Below, one piece after another: positions 11,187-21,933 of a stretch of 64,000 bases of DNA. Origin of the DNA: Gnetum montanum (taxonomy: Eukaryota; Streptophyta; Gnetopsida; Gnetales; Gnetaceae); NCBI GenBank assembly GCA_015680685.1, contig MNCI01011413.1:12391-76390 (forward strand), written 5' to 3'. Each line of letters begins with the position of its first letter. The stretch's first letter is position 1. Position numbers and translations under genes: made by a program. The notes under the pieces are model-generated. The model made no database searches, was not told where the DNA came from, and saw only the letters and a program-made list of their open reading frames with translations.

Positions 11187-11486
11187 AAAATTGCTTCTGA
11201 ACCCTGCATTAGAAGTAGAGTAACTATTCAAGTGGCAAATATACCAGATTCGCATAGTCTCTTATTGAGTAGGAGTAGGAGTAACAATTTCTCAGGATAC
11301 ATATCAACAGATTATTCTCACATGTGGCTACCTTGGAAAGAAAAACCAAATCAAATATACATCTATAGTGAACCTTTGATGATTGATAATATTACTTCAA
11401 ATGAAAAAAGTAGAATGGTTGAAAAAGGAGCTGTTGAAAAAAAAATTTGTACACTCCAAGAAAATTATAGTTCTGAAAAAGAATAA
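11187..11486 (+). pseudogene. protease C-terminal part and linker of B
   Basis: Aligns with C at 30510-30790. Shared wording includes VTIQV.NIP.SHS and YSHMWLPWK. In C this lies directly after the protease active-site region (LVNSRATSTIMPLS, near 30370). The B active site itself is in the N gap. The frame ends at 11486 and the next domain starts in another frame. Confidence 0.7.
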
Positions 11487-11492
11487 TTAAAG

Positions 11493-11882
11493 AATGAGAA
11501 TAAATGGGAGTTATACTTTGATGGTTCATGTAATTCAAAAGGTTCAGGAGTTGGTATTGTTATATTAAGGAATGATTCACCTGATATTCTCAAAGAAATT
11601 TATCTATCTTTCCCTTGTAGTAACAACAAGGCTGAGTATGAAGCTTTATGTATTGGTATAAGAATAGCTCTAGACAAAAAGATCATAGTAATCACTATAA
11701 AAGGAAACTCAAGATTAGTTTATGAACAAGTAAAGGATAACTGTGTAGTAAAGAGATCATTCTTAAGACCTTATAAGCAACTTGCTTGTAAGATATTAGA
11801 TCAGTTTTAACATTGCCAAATAGAGCATATAAATAGAGCAGAGAATCTTATAGCAGATGATTTAGCAAAGGCAGCTTCAACA
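11493..11882 (+). pseudogene. RNase H domain upstream of RT, element B
   Basis: An RNase H fold is readable in order. WELYFDGS holds the first catalytic Asp. SNNKAEYEAL holds the catalytic Glu. KGNSRLVYEQV stands where the family has GDSQLV, so the third acidic residue is Asn. AENLIADDLAKAAS holds the last acidic residue. One stop (11808-11810) interrupts the frame, which otherwise runs straight into the RT linker at 11883. The xNNxAEYEAL wording is that of the second, archaeal-type RNase H of plant Tat elements, there placed after RT. Here it precedes RT, and a retroviral-type RNase H also follows RT at 13195-13487. Element C has the same order. Confidence 0.85.
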
Positions 11883-13220
11883 TTGGATATGCAAATAATA
11901 GAAAGTTACAAGGATGTCATGATTGAAGAAGAACATCAACCATCAGTACCAGATAATATAAGACATTTACAAATATTTGAAGATGATGATCAAGTACTAA
12001 GATTTATGAAAAACAAACAAGAATTTGAGGGTCAAGTAATACCTGAAACGTCATCAAACTCCAAAACTAATTTCATTCCAAAAAGGATGATTGACTTGGA
12101 ACATGAGTTTAAGAAAAATTTACTTACTGGAAAGGATATACAAAACCCAGATAGTCAAGCTTTCGAGGTAGTGAATTTTGGATTAGACAGAATACCAAAG
12201 ATGTTGAATGTTACAAAGGAAAGAGATTCAAGTTTCAAGAAAAACTTGTTAACATGTCTAAGAAATAATTTGGACAATTTTGCTTGGTCTTATGATGATC
12301 TTAAAGCTTTTAGGCAAGATGTGATGACACATAAAATTCCTCTAATAGAAGGTTGCAAAATGGTCAAGTAAAAACAAAGGAAATTTAATCCATCATTTGA
12401 ACCAGCTATGGAAGCTAAAATCAAGAAGTTGTTACAAGTATGAATCATATATCCAGTACGATATTCAACATGGCTTGCTAACCTTGTTCCAGTGAGAAAG
12501 AAAAATGGTGATATACGGCTTTGTGTAGACTTTAGAAATCTAAACGATGCCTCAAAAAAGGATAAATATTCATTTCCAAGAATTGATGAGATGCTGATTA
12601 AAGTCTCAGGTTGTCAAGTATATTCTTTCTTAGATGGTTTCTTAGGTTATAATCAAATCGTGGTAGATAAGAATGATAGATACAAAATAGCATTTATCAC
12701 CAAATGGGGAACTTTTGCTTACCAAAGAATGCCATTTGGATTTTCAAATGCTGGAGCTACTTTCCAAAGAGCAATCGATTTAGCATTTAAGGATTTATTA
12801 GGAAAATTCGTGATGGTTTATTTGGATGATATTACAATATTCTCAAAGAAAAAATAAGATCATATTAATCATCTCCAGCAAGTTTTCGACAGATGTCATG
12901 AATTTGATATTTCATTAAATCCTAAGAAGTGTATCTTTGGGGTTAAATCTAGATGCTTATTAGGCCATGTGATATGTCAAGAAGGAATTTCCATAGACAA
13001 TTCCTGAATCCAAGTAGTACAGAATATTGAACATCCCACAAGTAAGAAATCTCTTAGATCTTTCTTTGGGAAGATCAACTTTGTGAAAAAGTTCATCCCC
13101 GGGTTTACTAAAATTACCAAGCCTTTGATGCATATGCTAAAAAAGGATGTCCAAGTAGAGAAAACACCAGAATCAAAGAGAACTTTATCAGAAATTAAAA
13201 ATGCTATACAAAAGGCTCCA
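11883..13220 (+). pseudogene. reverse transcriptase of element B
   Basis: After a linker (11883-12371, ending FAWSYDDLKAFRQDVMTHKI, the usual lead-in) the RT reads LVPVRKKNGDIRLCVDFRNL, then KDKYSFPRID, FLGYNQIVV, KWGTFAYQRMPFGFSNAGAT and the catalytic YLDD in VMVYLDDITIFSKK. The thumb and connection part continues as DISLNPKKC, GHVICQEGISID and FFGKINFVKKFIPGF up to 13220. Stops occur at 12369, about 12441 and 12855, and a few more lie downstream. The reading frame is otherwise well kept, so this copy is fairly young in coding terms. It would copy element RNA in the virus-like particle. Confidence 0.95.
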
Positions 13221-13487
13221 TATTTGGTGAAGCCTAGGCTTAAAGAAGATTTTTGATTATATTCTTTTTCTTTGAATGATTCTATCGTTTCCATTTTAAC
13301 ACAAAAAGATGATGAAGGTCAAGATGAACCAATTGGATTTTTTGGGTATCAATTAAAAGGTTTAAAATTAAATTATTCAGACTTAGAGAAACAAGCATTT
13401 GCAATCATCAAAGCACTTCAGCATTTTAAATATTATTTGGAAAATTCATTAGTCCACATTATGCTAATTGAACCTGCAGTCAAGTGA
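13195..13487 (+). pseudogene. retroviral-type RNase H of element B
   Basis: Follows the RT connection region: PYLVKPRLKEDF, a stop, then the open frame 13272-13487 with PIGFFGYQLKGLKLNYSDLEKQAFAII, the ordinary gypsy RNase H segment (canonically P..F.S..L...E.NY...EKE.LA). The catalytic positions visible are weak: the first Asp region reads SLNDSIVSIL instead of a D.S..G..L pattern. A stop ends the frame at 13485. This domain is separate from the one upstream of RT. Confidence 0.8.
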
Positions 13488-13699
13488 TTCCTAGCCCAAA
13501 ATGAGATTGGATTTAAAAAAGGAAAATAACTTATAAAGTTGGAAAGTTTTAGATTTTCATTGGAAATATGAAAAAAAAATTAAGGGAATGGGATTAGCCA
13601 AGTTAATGGTCAGAGAAAGTGAAGTATGTATACTTGACACCCATGAAGAGAATTGGTATGATGAAATTCTCAAATTTCTTAATACAAGGAAAATCCCAA

Positions 13700-14900
13700 A
13701 TAATTTAACTGCAAGTCAAAAGAGAGCTTTCTTCAAAAGAGCATGAAGATTCGTTGTTAAAGATGGTATATTATATAGAAAGAATTTTCAAGGGGTTTTA
13801 TTGGAATGTGTTCATAATGATCAAATTAGTTTCATTTTGGAATAATTTCATGATCATTTGAATTTATTTTATGAATCCCCTAAGTTGACTATGCAACATA
13901 TACTTCGATATGGATATTACTGGCCTTCCATGTATCAAGACATTAGTTCAAAGATTCAAAAATGCTATAAATGTTAAATTCATGAGCCCAAAATTAAAAA
14001 GGCTAAAGCCCCTTTAAAGCCAGTAGTTGCAGATAGACCATTTCAGCAATGGAGTTTGGATTTTATTCGTACAATTACTCCTTCAAGAGTTGGACACAAG
14101 TTTATTCTCACAACTACTGATTATTTCACTAAATGGTCTGAAGAAAAGGCTCTAAGAGGAAGTTCAGTATCAGATGTGATTAAGTTTCTAGAAGACCACA
14201 TTCTAAGTAGGTTTGGTCTACTCAAAATGTTAGTGTCAGACAATGGACTTGCCTTTAAATCTGAAGAGTTTATCAAATAGGCATTAGAAAAATCTATTTT
14301 CTTATTTTCCTCATCAAACTATTATCCTCAAGGAAATGGCCTAGCAGAATCTACCAATAAAAAGCTTATCGCTTATATCAAGAAATCGATGAATGGAAAT
14401 CTAGGAAATTGGATCAATTATTTACAATCTGCATTATGGTCAGATCGAATTAGATTCAAGAGAGCTATTGGGACATCACCATATAACTTAGTATATGGTT
14501 TTCCAGCAAGAATTACAAATAAGATTGTAAGCTCAGCTTCTAAATTTGTACAAAGATATAGTGAAAAAACTAATAAAGATAGAAGTTTCATGACTTTGCT
14601 TATTAAAATAAAAGCTAAAGTAGATAAAACAAGGGATAATTTGTTACAGAATATCTCTCAAGTTAAAAGATGGTTTGGTAGGAAAGCTCTGAAAAGAACT
14701 TTCAAGACAGGGGACCATGTCCTATTATGGAATATGAAGAAACCGAATAAGTTTACACTGACATAGATTGGTCCTTTTCAAATTACCAAGCAATTGTCAG
14801 AGGATACTTACAAGTTATCAACTTTGGATGGCATGGAGTTGCAATTTCCATATAATGTTTTGCATATAAAACATTATTTTGGACAATTGCATACAGCTTG
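13700..14900 (+). pseudogene. integrase of element B
   Basis: The zinc-binding half (13730-13975) has the His and Cys residues of an HHCC finger around FHDHLN and CYKC. The catalytic core reads WSLDFIRTITPS (first Asp), MLVSDNGLAFKS (second Asp) and YYPQGNGLAESTNK (Glu), so the DDE triad is intact. The C-terminal part has the usual FKTGDHVLLWNMKKPNKF and ends PYNVLHIKHYFGQL. Four or more single-base stops break it (13744, 13843, 13976, 14278 and 14764 regions). It would insert element DNA into the genome. Confidence 0.93.
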
Positions 14901-15088
14901 AAGATATCCTTACACAAAGTAATATATGTATATACTATTAGATATAATATTACTAATATTACTAGGAGTATAGTATTAATTATTATGTTTAATTATGCTA
15001 TTGATATATAATTAGATAAGTAGATAGTATATTATAATAGTAAATTTATTTAGGATAAATTTATTTAAATTAGAAAATAGTTTTCCTT

Positions 15089-15203
15089 CAAGTGTGACAA
15101 GTGGAAGCCTACAAGTGAAATAAGTGGAATCCTACAAGTGTGATAAGTGGGAGCCTACAAGTGAAACAAGTGGAATTATACAAGTGTGACAAGTAGAGAA
15201 GGT
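15089..15203 (+). repeat. 23-bp tandem repeat in B 3' region
   Basis: CAAGTG recurs at 15089, 15112, 15135, 15158 and 15181, exactly 23 bases apart. Units alternate between CAAGTGTGA and CAAGTGAAA types, giving a 46-bp higher-order unit. It lies between integrase and the extra ORF. Confidence 0.9.
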
Positions 15204-15377
15204 GACTCATCCACCACTTAGTGAGGATTGTGACAAATGCCTAAAAAGAGGAAAAATTGGTTGAAGACTCTTGGGGGGAATTTCAACTTTATAGCACCTA
15301 TAAAAAGAGGATTGGGTTGCCTAGGATTTCATCATCTTTCAATTCAAGTTGAGTAGAGAAAGTAAGAGTGAGCTAAT

Positions 15378-15893
15378 TTGAAAAAGGAGATGAAGTTTGG
15401 GAAAACAATGGGAAAGCTTTTTATTCCATATGTGATGGGATGTTGCCCTAAACATGTGTTGAAGGCTTACTTGAAAGCTAGATCATGTGGAGCACCAAAA
15501 GAGTGTCCTTTCATGGCTTGGTTGTTTGATGAATTTTCATTCCTCACAAGAGGTTTAGAGATAGAGTCAAATGTTTGGGGTTAATATTAAGATTGCACCC
15601 AAGAAGAGGAGAAGGGAGAAGAGCAACCAACCAATGAAGAGGCATGGGAAGAAACATTCGTGTCTCAAGAGGAAGATGAAGGACCCAATGGCGAAGAACA
15701 GAAGGATTCATCTGAAAAAGAAAATGAGAAGAATGATGAAGAAAAAGTTCCAGTAGATCAAGTTGAGAGCTCCACCAAGAAAGAAAACAACAGAACCGCC
15801 TTCATCACGTCAAAAATTGCCTATGAGACAGTTAGAGATATGAGGATTCCTACTAGAGTAACCCTCACAATTCTGTTCCCATCTCAAGAATAG
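15378..15893 (+). pseudogene. Extra ORF downstream of integrase, element B
   Basis: A plus-strand frame of about 171 codons broken only by two nearby stops (15582 and about 15588). N-terminal part: FIPYVMGCCPKHVLKAYLKA, then a GAP.E.P....LFDEFSFLT segment and VWG. The middle (about 15600-15780) is very acidic and rich in Glu and Lys. The end reads AFITSKIAYETVRDMRIPTR followed by VTLTILFPSQE and the stop. Element C has a homologous frame (41896-42400) with the same start, same order and an ending VTLTILFPPIE at the same stop. I recognise no known domain. It is not an env-type protein by eye: no signal peptide or clear membrane helix. Function unknown; possible regulator or structural accessory. 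Confidence 0.7.
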
Positions 15894-16040
15894 TCCATGA
15901 AGGAATGAGGTTTTTATACTATCAAACCTTATGTTTGATGGGAATTTTCCTCTAAAAGGATTTCTGTTCAGCGATAAAAATTCAATAAAAGCATAAGTAT
16001 AGTTCAGTTAAAAAGGGTTTGCATAAATTTCTTTAAGCTT

Positions 16041-16056
16041 TTTAAGGGGGCAAAAA
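16041..16056 (+). other. Polypurine tract of element B
   Basis: TTTAAGGGGGCAAAAA immediately before the 3' LTR at 16057. Element C has AATGGGGGATAAGAAA in the same place. Confidence 0.75.
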
Positions 16057-19000
16057 TGTTGGCACATTTTACCCATTTCATGGAACAGGTTGGCATGATA
16101 GAATTGGTTAAAGGGTTTTTGCAATTTGATAGTTGGAGAAGTGGCTCCCTCTATAATTATCAGCATTGCATTTTATAGGGAAATTTCTTTATTTGACAAG
16201 TGCTTGGATATGTATTTGTACACAATTCAAGTCGACCTGTAGGGATGGTGTCAAATTCTCTTTCTCTGTGTAACGTATTCCCCAAAACCTTTGCCTCTAA
16301 TTTTACATGATACAAAATGGGTGATCAAGAATACATAGTAACTATGTCACAAAATATAAGAACGTGTGTGTGTAGATGTGGTAAGGTCAAAAATGAAATA
16401 GGAACATTAGGGAAAATCGTGCAGTGGGGGAAGGGAAAATGGGTTGGAAGTGGAACTTCCCCTGCGCATCTCTAGCATGGTGCAGCATGTGGCTTTGATG
16501 TTGCGGCTTAGTTCGTCTCTACTCAGATCCAGTGCCTCTGCATTAGAGCTTTTAGCCGATGCTTCTTCCAGGAATTGACGTTCCTCTGATAAAAGCTCCT
16601 GCAAAAGTCTCTCGCACTACTCCACTCTGAGCTGTGCTCCAATTTTCTTGTCATACTTCTTCGAGATCTTCACCAAACCTGGAAGATCAAGAAAATGAAT
16701 CAGTTTTGAGGCCAAAATACTAATCGTGTTGAAACCCGCACCAATGGAAAAGAGATCATTGTAGGTTTCAACTGATGGATAAATAAATTCACTGATACCT
16801 GTGAAGTTAACGATGCTATAGAAGATGAGAAGGATGTCCTCGGCATGGAAGTTGACGATATACTTGAAGAATTTGATCATGTTGCGGCTGTACATGGCCG
16901 TCGACGATAACCTTTCGCGTCTCAGCCTTTGGATCCCATCTAGGAGCTACTGCAAAACGACAAGGAACATGCGAAACTACTTGAAATAGCTCAAATAAGA
17001 AAAAATACTCTATTATGGCTGATAAAAAAAGCACAAAAGTTTCAAACAGGACTACGATACGAGCATTCATGTAGTAAATACATGCAAAAATACTTGGAAA
17101 AGGTACTTGATTGCGATATTAGGATTAAGGAAGTTAACTAATTCAGGCTCAGCCGAACTGTGAGCGTTACCTTCTGATGGATAATGTACTTGTCCTTTTC
17201 TTCAATGAAGAAGTTGTTCAACTTCTCGAGCTGCAACTGTAGCATTCAGATAAAACTGCACAGGGACTCGGAGAACAAGTACCATGCCACATCATTGATG
17301 ACGGCATCGCCGAGGTAAATATTAGAGTCGTTACTTGATGATTCTGAATCGGAATCCCCTCCATTAGGCTCAGAGAATGTCAATGGACTTGTCGCTTCGA
17401 AGCATTCAATCCACTGACGTTTCTGGCCGCATCCACCATTGGCACTAGCCAAATCGGCACCCTCCTTTGGAAATATGAGCTTCAGATTCTTCTTCAGATT
17501 TTTATACGACAAGAACTTATCCTACCACTCCTGATGTTCCTCCTAGATGAGAAGCTGCAGATACTTGTTAAATTCAACCTGTGCTCTTGCATCATATGGT
17601 TCCCAAGGAAAATCTTCCTCCTTCGTTCTTCAGCAATTGAACACCACATGGCAACATTACCGGATGCAGTGGCAGAGCCTTCTTTTGCAGTGGCGGCTGA
17701 CATACAGTTTTGGCTGAGGACGACACAAGGTAGAATAATTTAAAACTGATTGCAGAAATTGGGCAGTTCTAGGGCTGGTGCCTTCACATTCGGACTTCAG
17801 ATTCAAAGGCGTTCTTAACAGCGCCAAGTAACGAACACCGGATTCAAATTTCTTTTTCCAGTGATCATTTTTCCAAGGAAGCCAACAACAAATTTTACTC
17901 AGATAAATATAGAGGATTTATTTATACAAATTTACAAGGACCGACTTTCTTCATTTAAAAACCCATGCTAAATTACTTTCATGAGAATTACTAGGGCTTA
18001 ATGACATTTAGTAATTAAAATCCTAAAATAAAAAAAATAACAATTGTATGGAGCTGTTATAATATGGAGATCTTGGATTTATTTTTTTTAAAAAAATTAT
18101 TATATAGGTTGTTGCTTATAAAATATTTGTAATCTTTACACATGCCAGTGTTAGCATGATTTTCTCCTAATTTTTTGTATAAGTTACAATTTCCTAACTT
18201 GTTGGACAAGTAATGTCTCCTAACTTGTTGGGCAAGCTATAACTTCCTTACTTGGGATAAAAGTTAGCAAAGATATTTTGGAATATCTAACTACCTTTGA
18301 ACCCTATTAAAAGGCTTCAAGGGTTAAGGGGGGATATATCACACACTTGGGGTCTCACTTTGGGGGAAAAACATTTCTAAAGAAGAAATTGTGAAAGATT
18401 GCTTGTAAGATGACTTGCTAAAGACAACATTTCAGCCTCTTTGTCATAGTCTTGTGAGTTATGCTTATTGTTTTTTTTATTTTGTTTAAATTGTTTAGCT
18501 AGTGGTTTAGATAGTATCATGCTTGGCAAATAATTTTGGGATTTTTAGATTGCTCTTATTGTTCTTGTTGCATGATAGAAGATTTCTATTAAAATTTTGT
18601 GTTTGAAAGCCTTAAGAGCATTTTAGTAATGAATTTTATTATTGTGCAATGTATAAGAACCACTATTGAGATTGTTGTAAGAGAGCCTCTACATGTAGTC
18701 AAACCATTGAATGATTCAATAGTCAAGAGGGTTCAGAAAATCTTTGGTATTTTGATAGGACCATAATAGCTTCTTTCATCTTTAAAGTGAATCTCCATGG
18801 TATTTCAATCGGAAATTGTCAAGTCTTTTGAAGGTTCTATTAAATGCAATTGTTAACATCCATTATCTAGCCAAAATAGAGTCTCGTACGTGATAGTTTA
18901 CGCAGCAATTTTTTGGGTAGCATAATAGGATTGTCTTGAAGAAATTGCTTATTTGAGCCTTGGGAGTTTGAACAATTCATAGTTATTGAGTTTGGGATAG

Positions 19001-19510
19001 CTTTATTGTGATGTGTTTACTCATATCATTTTACCTTGTTTAAACATTTGAGATCTTTACACAAATCTACTTTCTTTTTCTCTTCTTTCTATTTCCATTG
19101 AATCTCGCTCTATTTCTAGTTTTCTTGTGGAACTATTTCTTTCTTTGGGGAAAATTAGAAGTAGATTTGAAGAGTTGTGCTCAAATGTTTTTGCAAAACT
19201 TTATTTTTTACAAGTAGGTATTATAAGGACTGCATAGACTAGGCAATTGAACAAAATAGGAACTCTCAACAACTCATAGTGCTTGGCAAAGTTGGCTGAA
19301 TCTCTTTAAGATAAGTCATTTATAGTTTACACACAACCCAATCATTTCATTTTTCACAACAGTAGACTGCAACAACACACACACATACTCACATTAACCA
19401 CTAAGTCTATTTGGATGTATTTGGACCTTGGTGTTGCCAGAAGACGAGCAAGCACTTAAATCCTATTCGAGGACACTCGCTGATGATCGCGTCCCAAACG
19501 GTTGCCAATA
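16057..19510 (+). repeat. 3' LTR of element B (full length)
   Basis: It is 3454 bp and carries the SPX fragment in antisense in its first half (U3 side). The second half, from about 18300, is related to the corresponding half of C's LTR, for example the segments around TTAGATTGCTCTTATTG and CATTGAATCTCGCTC. Confidence 0.93.
16407..17574 (-). pseudogene. captured SPX-domain gene fragment with introns, in B LTR
   Basis: Read on the minus strand this is an SPX-domain gene in three exons. Exon 1 (17574-17171): EFNKYLQ, then EW.DKFLSYKNLKKNLKLI, the N-terminal SPX helix pair, a variable acidic linker, and LEKLNNFFIEEKDKYIIHQK. Intron 1 (17170-16950) starts GTAACG and ends TTTTGCAG. Exon 2 (16949-16799): a linker then MIKFFKYIVNFHAE and NFTG. 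Intron 2 (16798-16679) starts GTATCA and ends CTTCCAG; splicing joins NFTG to LVKISKKYDKK, the lysine-rich helix that binds inositol polyphosphate in SPX proteins. Exon 3 runs to a stop at 16407 with a C-terminal tail GSSTSNPFSLPPL. Four in-frame stops, and no clear ATG. SPX proteins sense phosphate status. Antisense to the element and upstream of its TATA box. Confidence 0.88.
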
Positions 19511-19580
19511 GATACCAAGGTATGGTTCTTTTGATATAATAGGCAATTAGTCCACATCATCCATGCATACATAAATTTCT

Positions 19581-19784
19581 ATGGTCTCTCTTGGCTTGGA
19601 ACTGTATAGTCCCTTTCTTCAAACTAATAAGAACTGTCAACGAATCGGTGACTGCGGATTTCTCAAACTAAGGAAGGACTCAAGGATTGAAAAGGGTGTG
19701 GCTTCAAGGGAACTTGATGAATTTGTGTTGGCCATTCTCATGGGTGCTTGGATGTTTTCTTCTAGATTTTTCTTACCGTTTTGA
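19581..19784 (+). CDS. Small conserved ORF with a hydrophobic segment (A family)
   Basis: It starts ATG (MVSLGLELYSPF), has a basic middle (FLKLRKDSR) and then a hydrophobic run FVLAILMGAWMFSS that could span a membrane. Element D has the same start and the same order on the minus strand (34980-34660). In D the frame runs about 40 codons further because A lost one base near the end. It is unrecognised. Its place after protease and before the 3' LTR is where Athila-group elements can have an env-like ORF, but this frame is far too short to assign that. Confidence 0.4.
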   Translation: MVSLGLELYSPFLQTNKNCQRIGDCGFLKLRKDSRIEKGVASRELDEFVLAILMGAWMFSSRFFLPF

Positions 19785-20143
19785 CGTCACCCAATTATCG
19801 GGAAGCTGAGTAAATAAAAATAATAAGTCTTTGCATGGTGTGTTTCTCATGCAAAAATAGAATAAAAAAAAGTAAAAAGTGAGAATTCAAAGCACACCCC
19901 TTAGAAAAAATAATCATTTGGACTACAAGCACTAGTTATGGAACTAAAATAAACATGTTCCCTCTAACTAAGGTCCTTCTCACTTCCTACCTCCTCATCT
20001 TTCGTTTCATCAAAATGGTGGTGGCTCTTTGGTGAAGTAATTCTTGTTACTTCAAGTGGTTGGATTGGCCGAATGCATTAATGCGAAGTCACTAGATGTG
20101 GTTTTTTTGAGGCCAAACTTGCAATGGGATCTACTAAGTCACA

Positions 20144-20605
20144 TTAATCATTAAATACACAAGGGGCTGTACACCACCTTGTTCTTGAGATCCCATACCA
20201 TTCTCTTCTTTCCATCATTCTCTCTCCATTGTTCACCTCATTGCCGATTGTATCATTAGTATATATTTTGGTTGACGCATCATTTTCTTTTTGGTAAATT
20301 CTTATGGTTAAGACTTTAACTCTTATTCTAAATGACATTCCTAGAGCCTAGAGACTCTTTGAATGTGGGTTTCTCATGGCATTAAGGGCATGATACTACT
20401 TTGGGGAGGATCCACTAGCATTCCTATTTGGTGCATCCATTAAATTCTTTTCCTTAACATTTTTTTCAATCAATTCTATTTTTTTCATTCCCATCTTGAC
20501 ATCCATTTCATCGATGTTACAGTTGTTTCTTTTTATCCATATTCTTTGTTCCTTTTCTTTTTTTTTCCTCCATTCTTTCATTACTGGAGGTTTGCTCTCA
20601 GTCAT
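20144..20605 (-). other. Antisense open frames conserved between A and D
   Basis: Two minus-strand frames: 20605-20396, beginning MTESKPPVMKEWRKKKEKEQ and ending NASGSSPK, and 20338-20144, ending WCTAPCVFND. In D the plus strand gives MTKSKPMVAREWRK, a shared ending NASGSSPN followed by a stop, and a WCTTLCV segment, though D is frameshifted between them. Both are basic. No family is recognised. Similarity between two copies of one family alone does not show selection on the protein. Confidence 0.35.
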
Positions 20606-21152
20606 GGGGGTCCTAGTCCAATTTTTTTGATTTTCTCTTAACCCCTACACCTTCAGTAGTCATCATTAGTATATCTCTAGATCTTTATCAGCCATGTCAC
20701 AACTTAGCCAATGGACCTTACACCAAAGTAAGGTATCAATTGCATTATGATTCATTTACCTTGCTAATATAAGACTGTTTTGTGTGTGTAGATGGCAATC
20801 ATGCAACAACAGATTGGATCTGGAGGGAATACTTGGAATGGATCAGTGCTAAAGTAGTTATGCAAGGAACAAGATTGATGGCACAGTTATGGATGGACAA
20901 CGAAAGGTGCACTCTTGGCATTGACAATAGCAGACTTCTTTTCTTTTCTCTCTTCTCTCTCAGATGCCAAACAAGACCTGATGTCAAATGTATAAAGTGT
21001 TCACTCTTGTTGTCGTGAACACCAGTTTTGTCATGTTCTGTAATGATGATTCGTTCACATGTCATCCCATTCACCATTAGTTTCATTCAAGTCAATAATC
21101 GCATACCTTCCTAATATTTTGTAAGGAACTCAAGGACAAGTTTTTAGTCAGT

Positions 21153-21162
21153 CATGGGGGTA
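21153..21162 (+). other. Polypurine tract of element A
   Basis: CATGGGGGTA directly before the 3' LTR. D has the same tract in reverse complement next to its left LTR (33202-33211). Confidence 0.8.
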
Positions 21163-21933
21163 TGATGGGATGCAATATCTTATGGGCCACGATATCATGT
21201 ACGCGATATCACAACATGCCAGCAATTCTATAAATAAGAGGTGGCTCTCCCTTGTTTTGCCATCTAGATCTAGACCATTATCCAAACTCTTGTAGTTTTT
21301 CCATTCCATAGTTAGAATAATTTCCATGTGCCCACAGTAGGAGCTCCAAAGTGAACGGATCTTTATTCGAGCAATTTTGTACCTGAGCACACAATTGTGT
21401 ACGTCAATAAAGATGAACTATTGGATAAACCTTGCAGTGCATGGACTAAGCTAAATAGGAATTTAATTATTTTTATTTATTGTTCATTGTTAAATGCTTT
21501 CTTAAGGACTTAATCTCTCTCAACCCTCAACTCACATAGTTAAGTGCATTCAGTACGACCGCTTCGAGCATGTGCATTACGCGTGGTAATCACAGTAACA
21601 AATAGAGTTTGGTAACCCAGTAGCATTGCATTAGTTCAAGGTGTGAAATGGAAAGTGGGAATGGATACTGATGCTAGGTTAATTAAGGCTTAGTTAGCTA
21701 AAGTTAGTTAATTAGTATCTTCATCCTTTTCCCTCTTAGCATAGGCGATAAAACATAAAAGATATAAAAATCACATACCTTGGACTTACTTAACCATACA
21801 ACCATGACAAATACAGGTAAGTCTAGGAAGACAACAAATGATTAACCTTAGGTGTTCCATAAGGCATGTAGGTACTTAGTCTACGGAGTTCGTATTCGTA
21901 TGGTTGAGTGTAGGGATACCTCGCCACTCATCA
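21163..21933 (+). repeat. 3' LTR of element A
   Basis: It is 771 bp, starts TGATGGG and ends CTCATCA, followed by ATCAT (21934-21938), the right target duplication. The TATA box is at 21239-21246. Confidence 0.92.

Larger units (their letters stand above)
7410..19510 (+). mobile_element. Element B: Ty3/gypsy LTR retrotransposon inside A
   Basis: The 5' LTR is 7410-9921 and the 3' LTR 16057-19510; both start TGTTGGCAC and end GCCAATA. The target duplication is perfect: GATAC at 7405-7409 and 19511-19515. Removing B and one GATAC joins A sequence exactly as found uninterrupted in element D. Domain order: gag, protease, RNase H, RT, RNase H, integrase, extra ORF. All frames carry a few stops, and part of gag and protease is lost in the N gap. 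Element C is a relative with the same order. Confidence 0.95.
19516..21152 (+). other. Element A 3' internal region (after B)
   Basis: It continues A's internal sequence after B and matches element D (reverse complement 33210-35035) throughout. It contains no RT or integrase. Two conserved small frames are listed separately. A stretch like 19925-19975 (around CAAGCACTAGTTATGGA) recurs at 58615. Confidence 0.75.
2846..21933 (+). mobile_element. Element A: non-autonomous gag-protease LTR retrotransposon, interrupted by B
   Basis: Both LTRs are present (2846-3637 and 21163-21933), beginning TGATGGG and ending CTCATCA. A perfect 5-bp target duplication ATCAT flanks them (2841-2845 and 21934-21938). 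A tRNA-Asp type primer site follows the 5' LTR and a CATGGGGGTA polypurine tract precedes the 3' LTR. Without B (7410-19510 plus one duplication) the element is about 7 kb. Inside are gag and an aspartic protease; no RT, RNase H or integrase was found in either half. Element D is a second copy with the same layout. The primer site suggests an Athila-related origin, which is inference. Confidence 0.93.

Noticed and set aside
10151-11255. Four long open frames spanning the N run
   Set aside because: They are open only because N codons cannot be stops; only the flanking residues are real.
17534-17743. Plus-strand frames over the SPX fragment (also 7769-8050)
   Set aside because: They are the opposite strand of the SPX exons and show no domain of their own.
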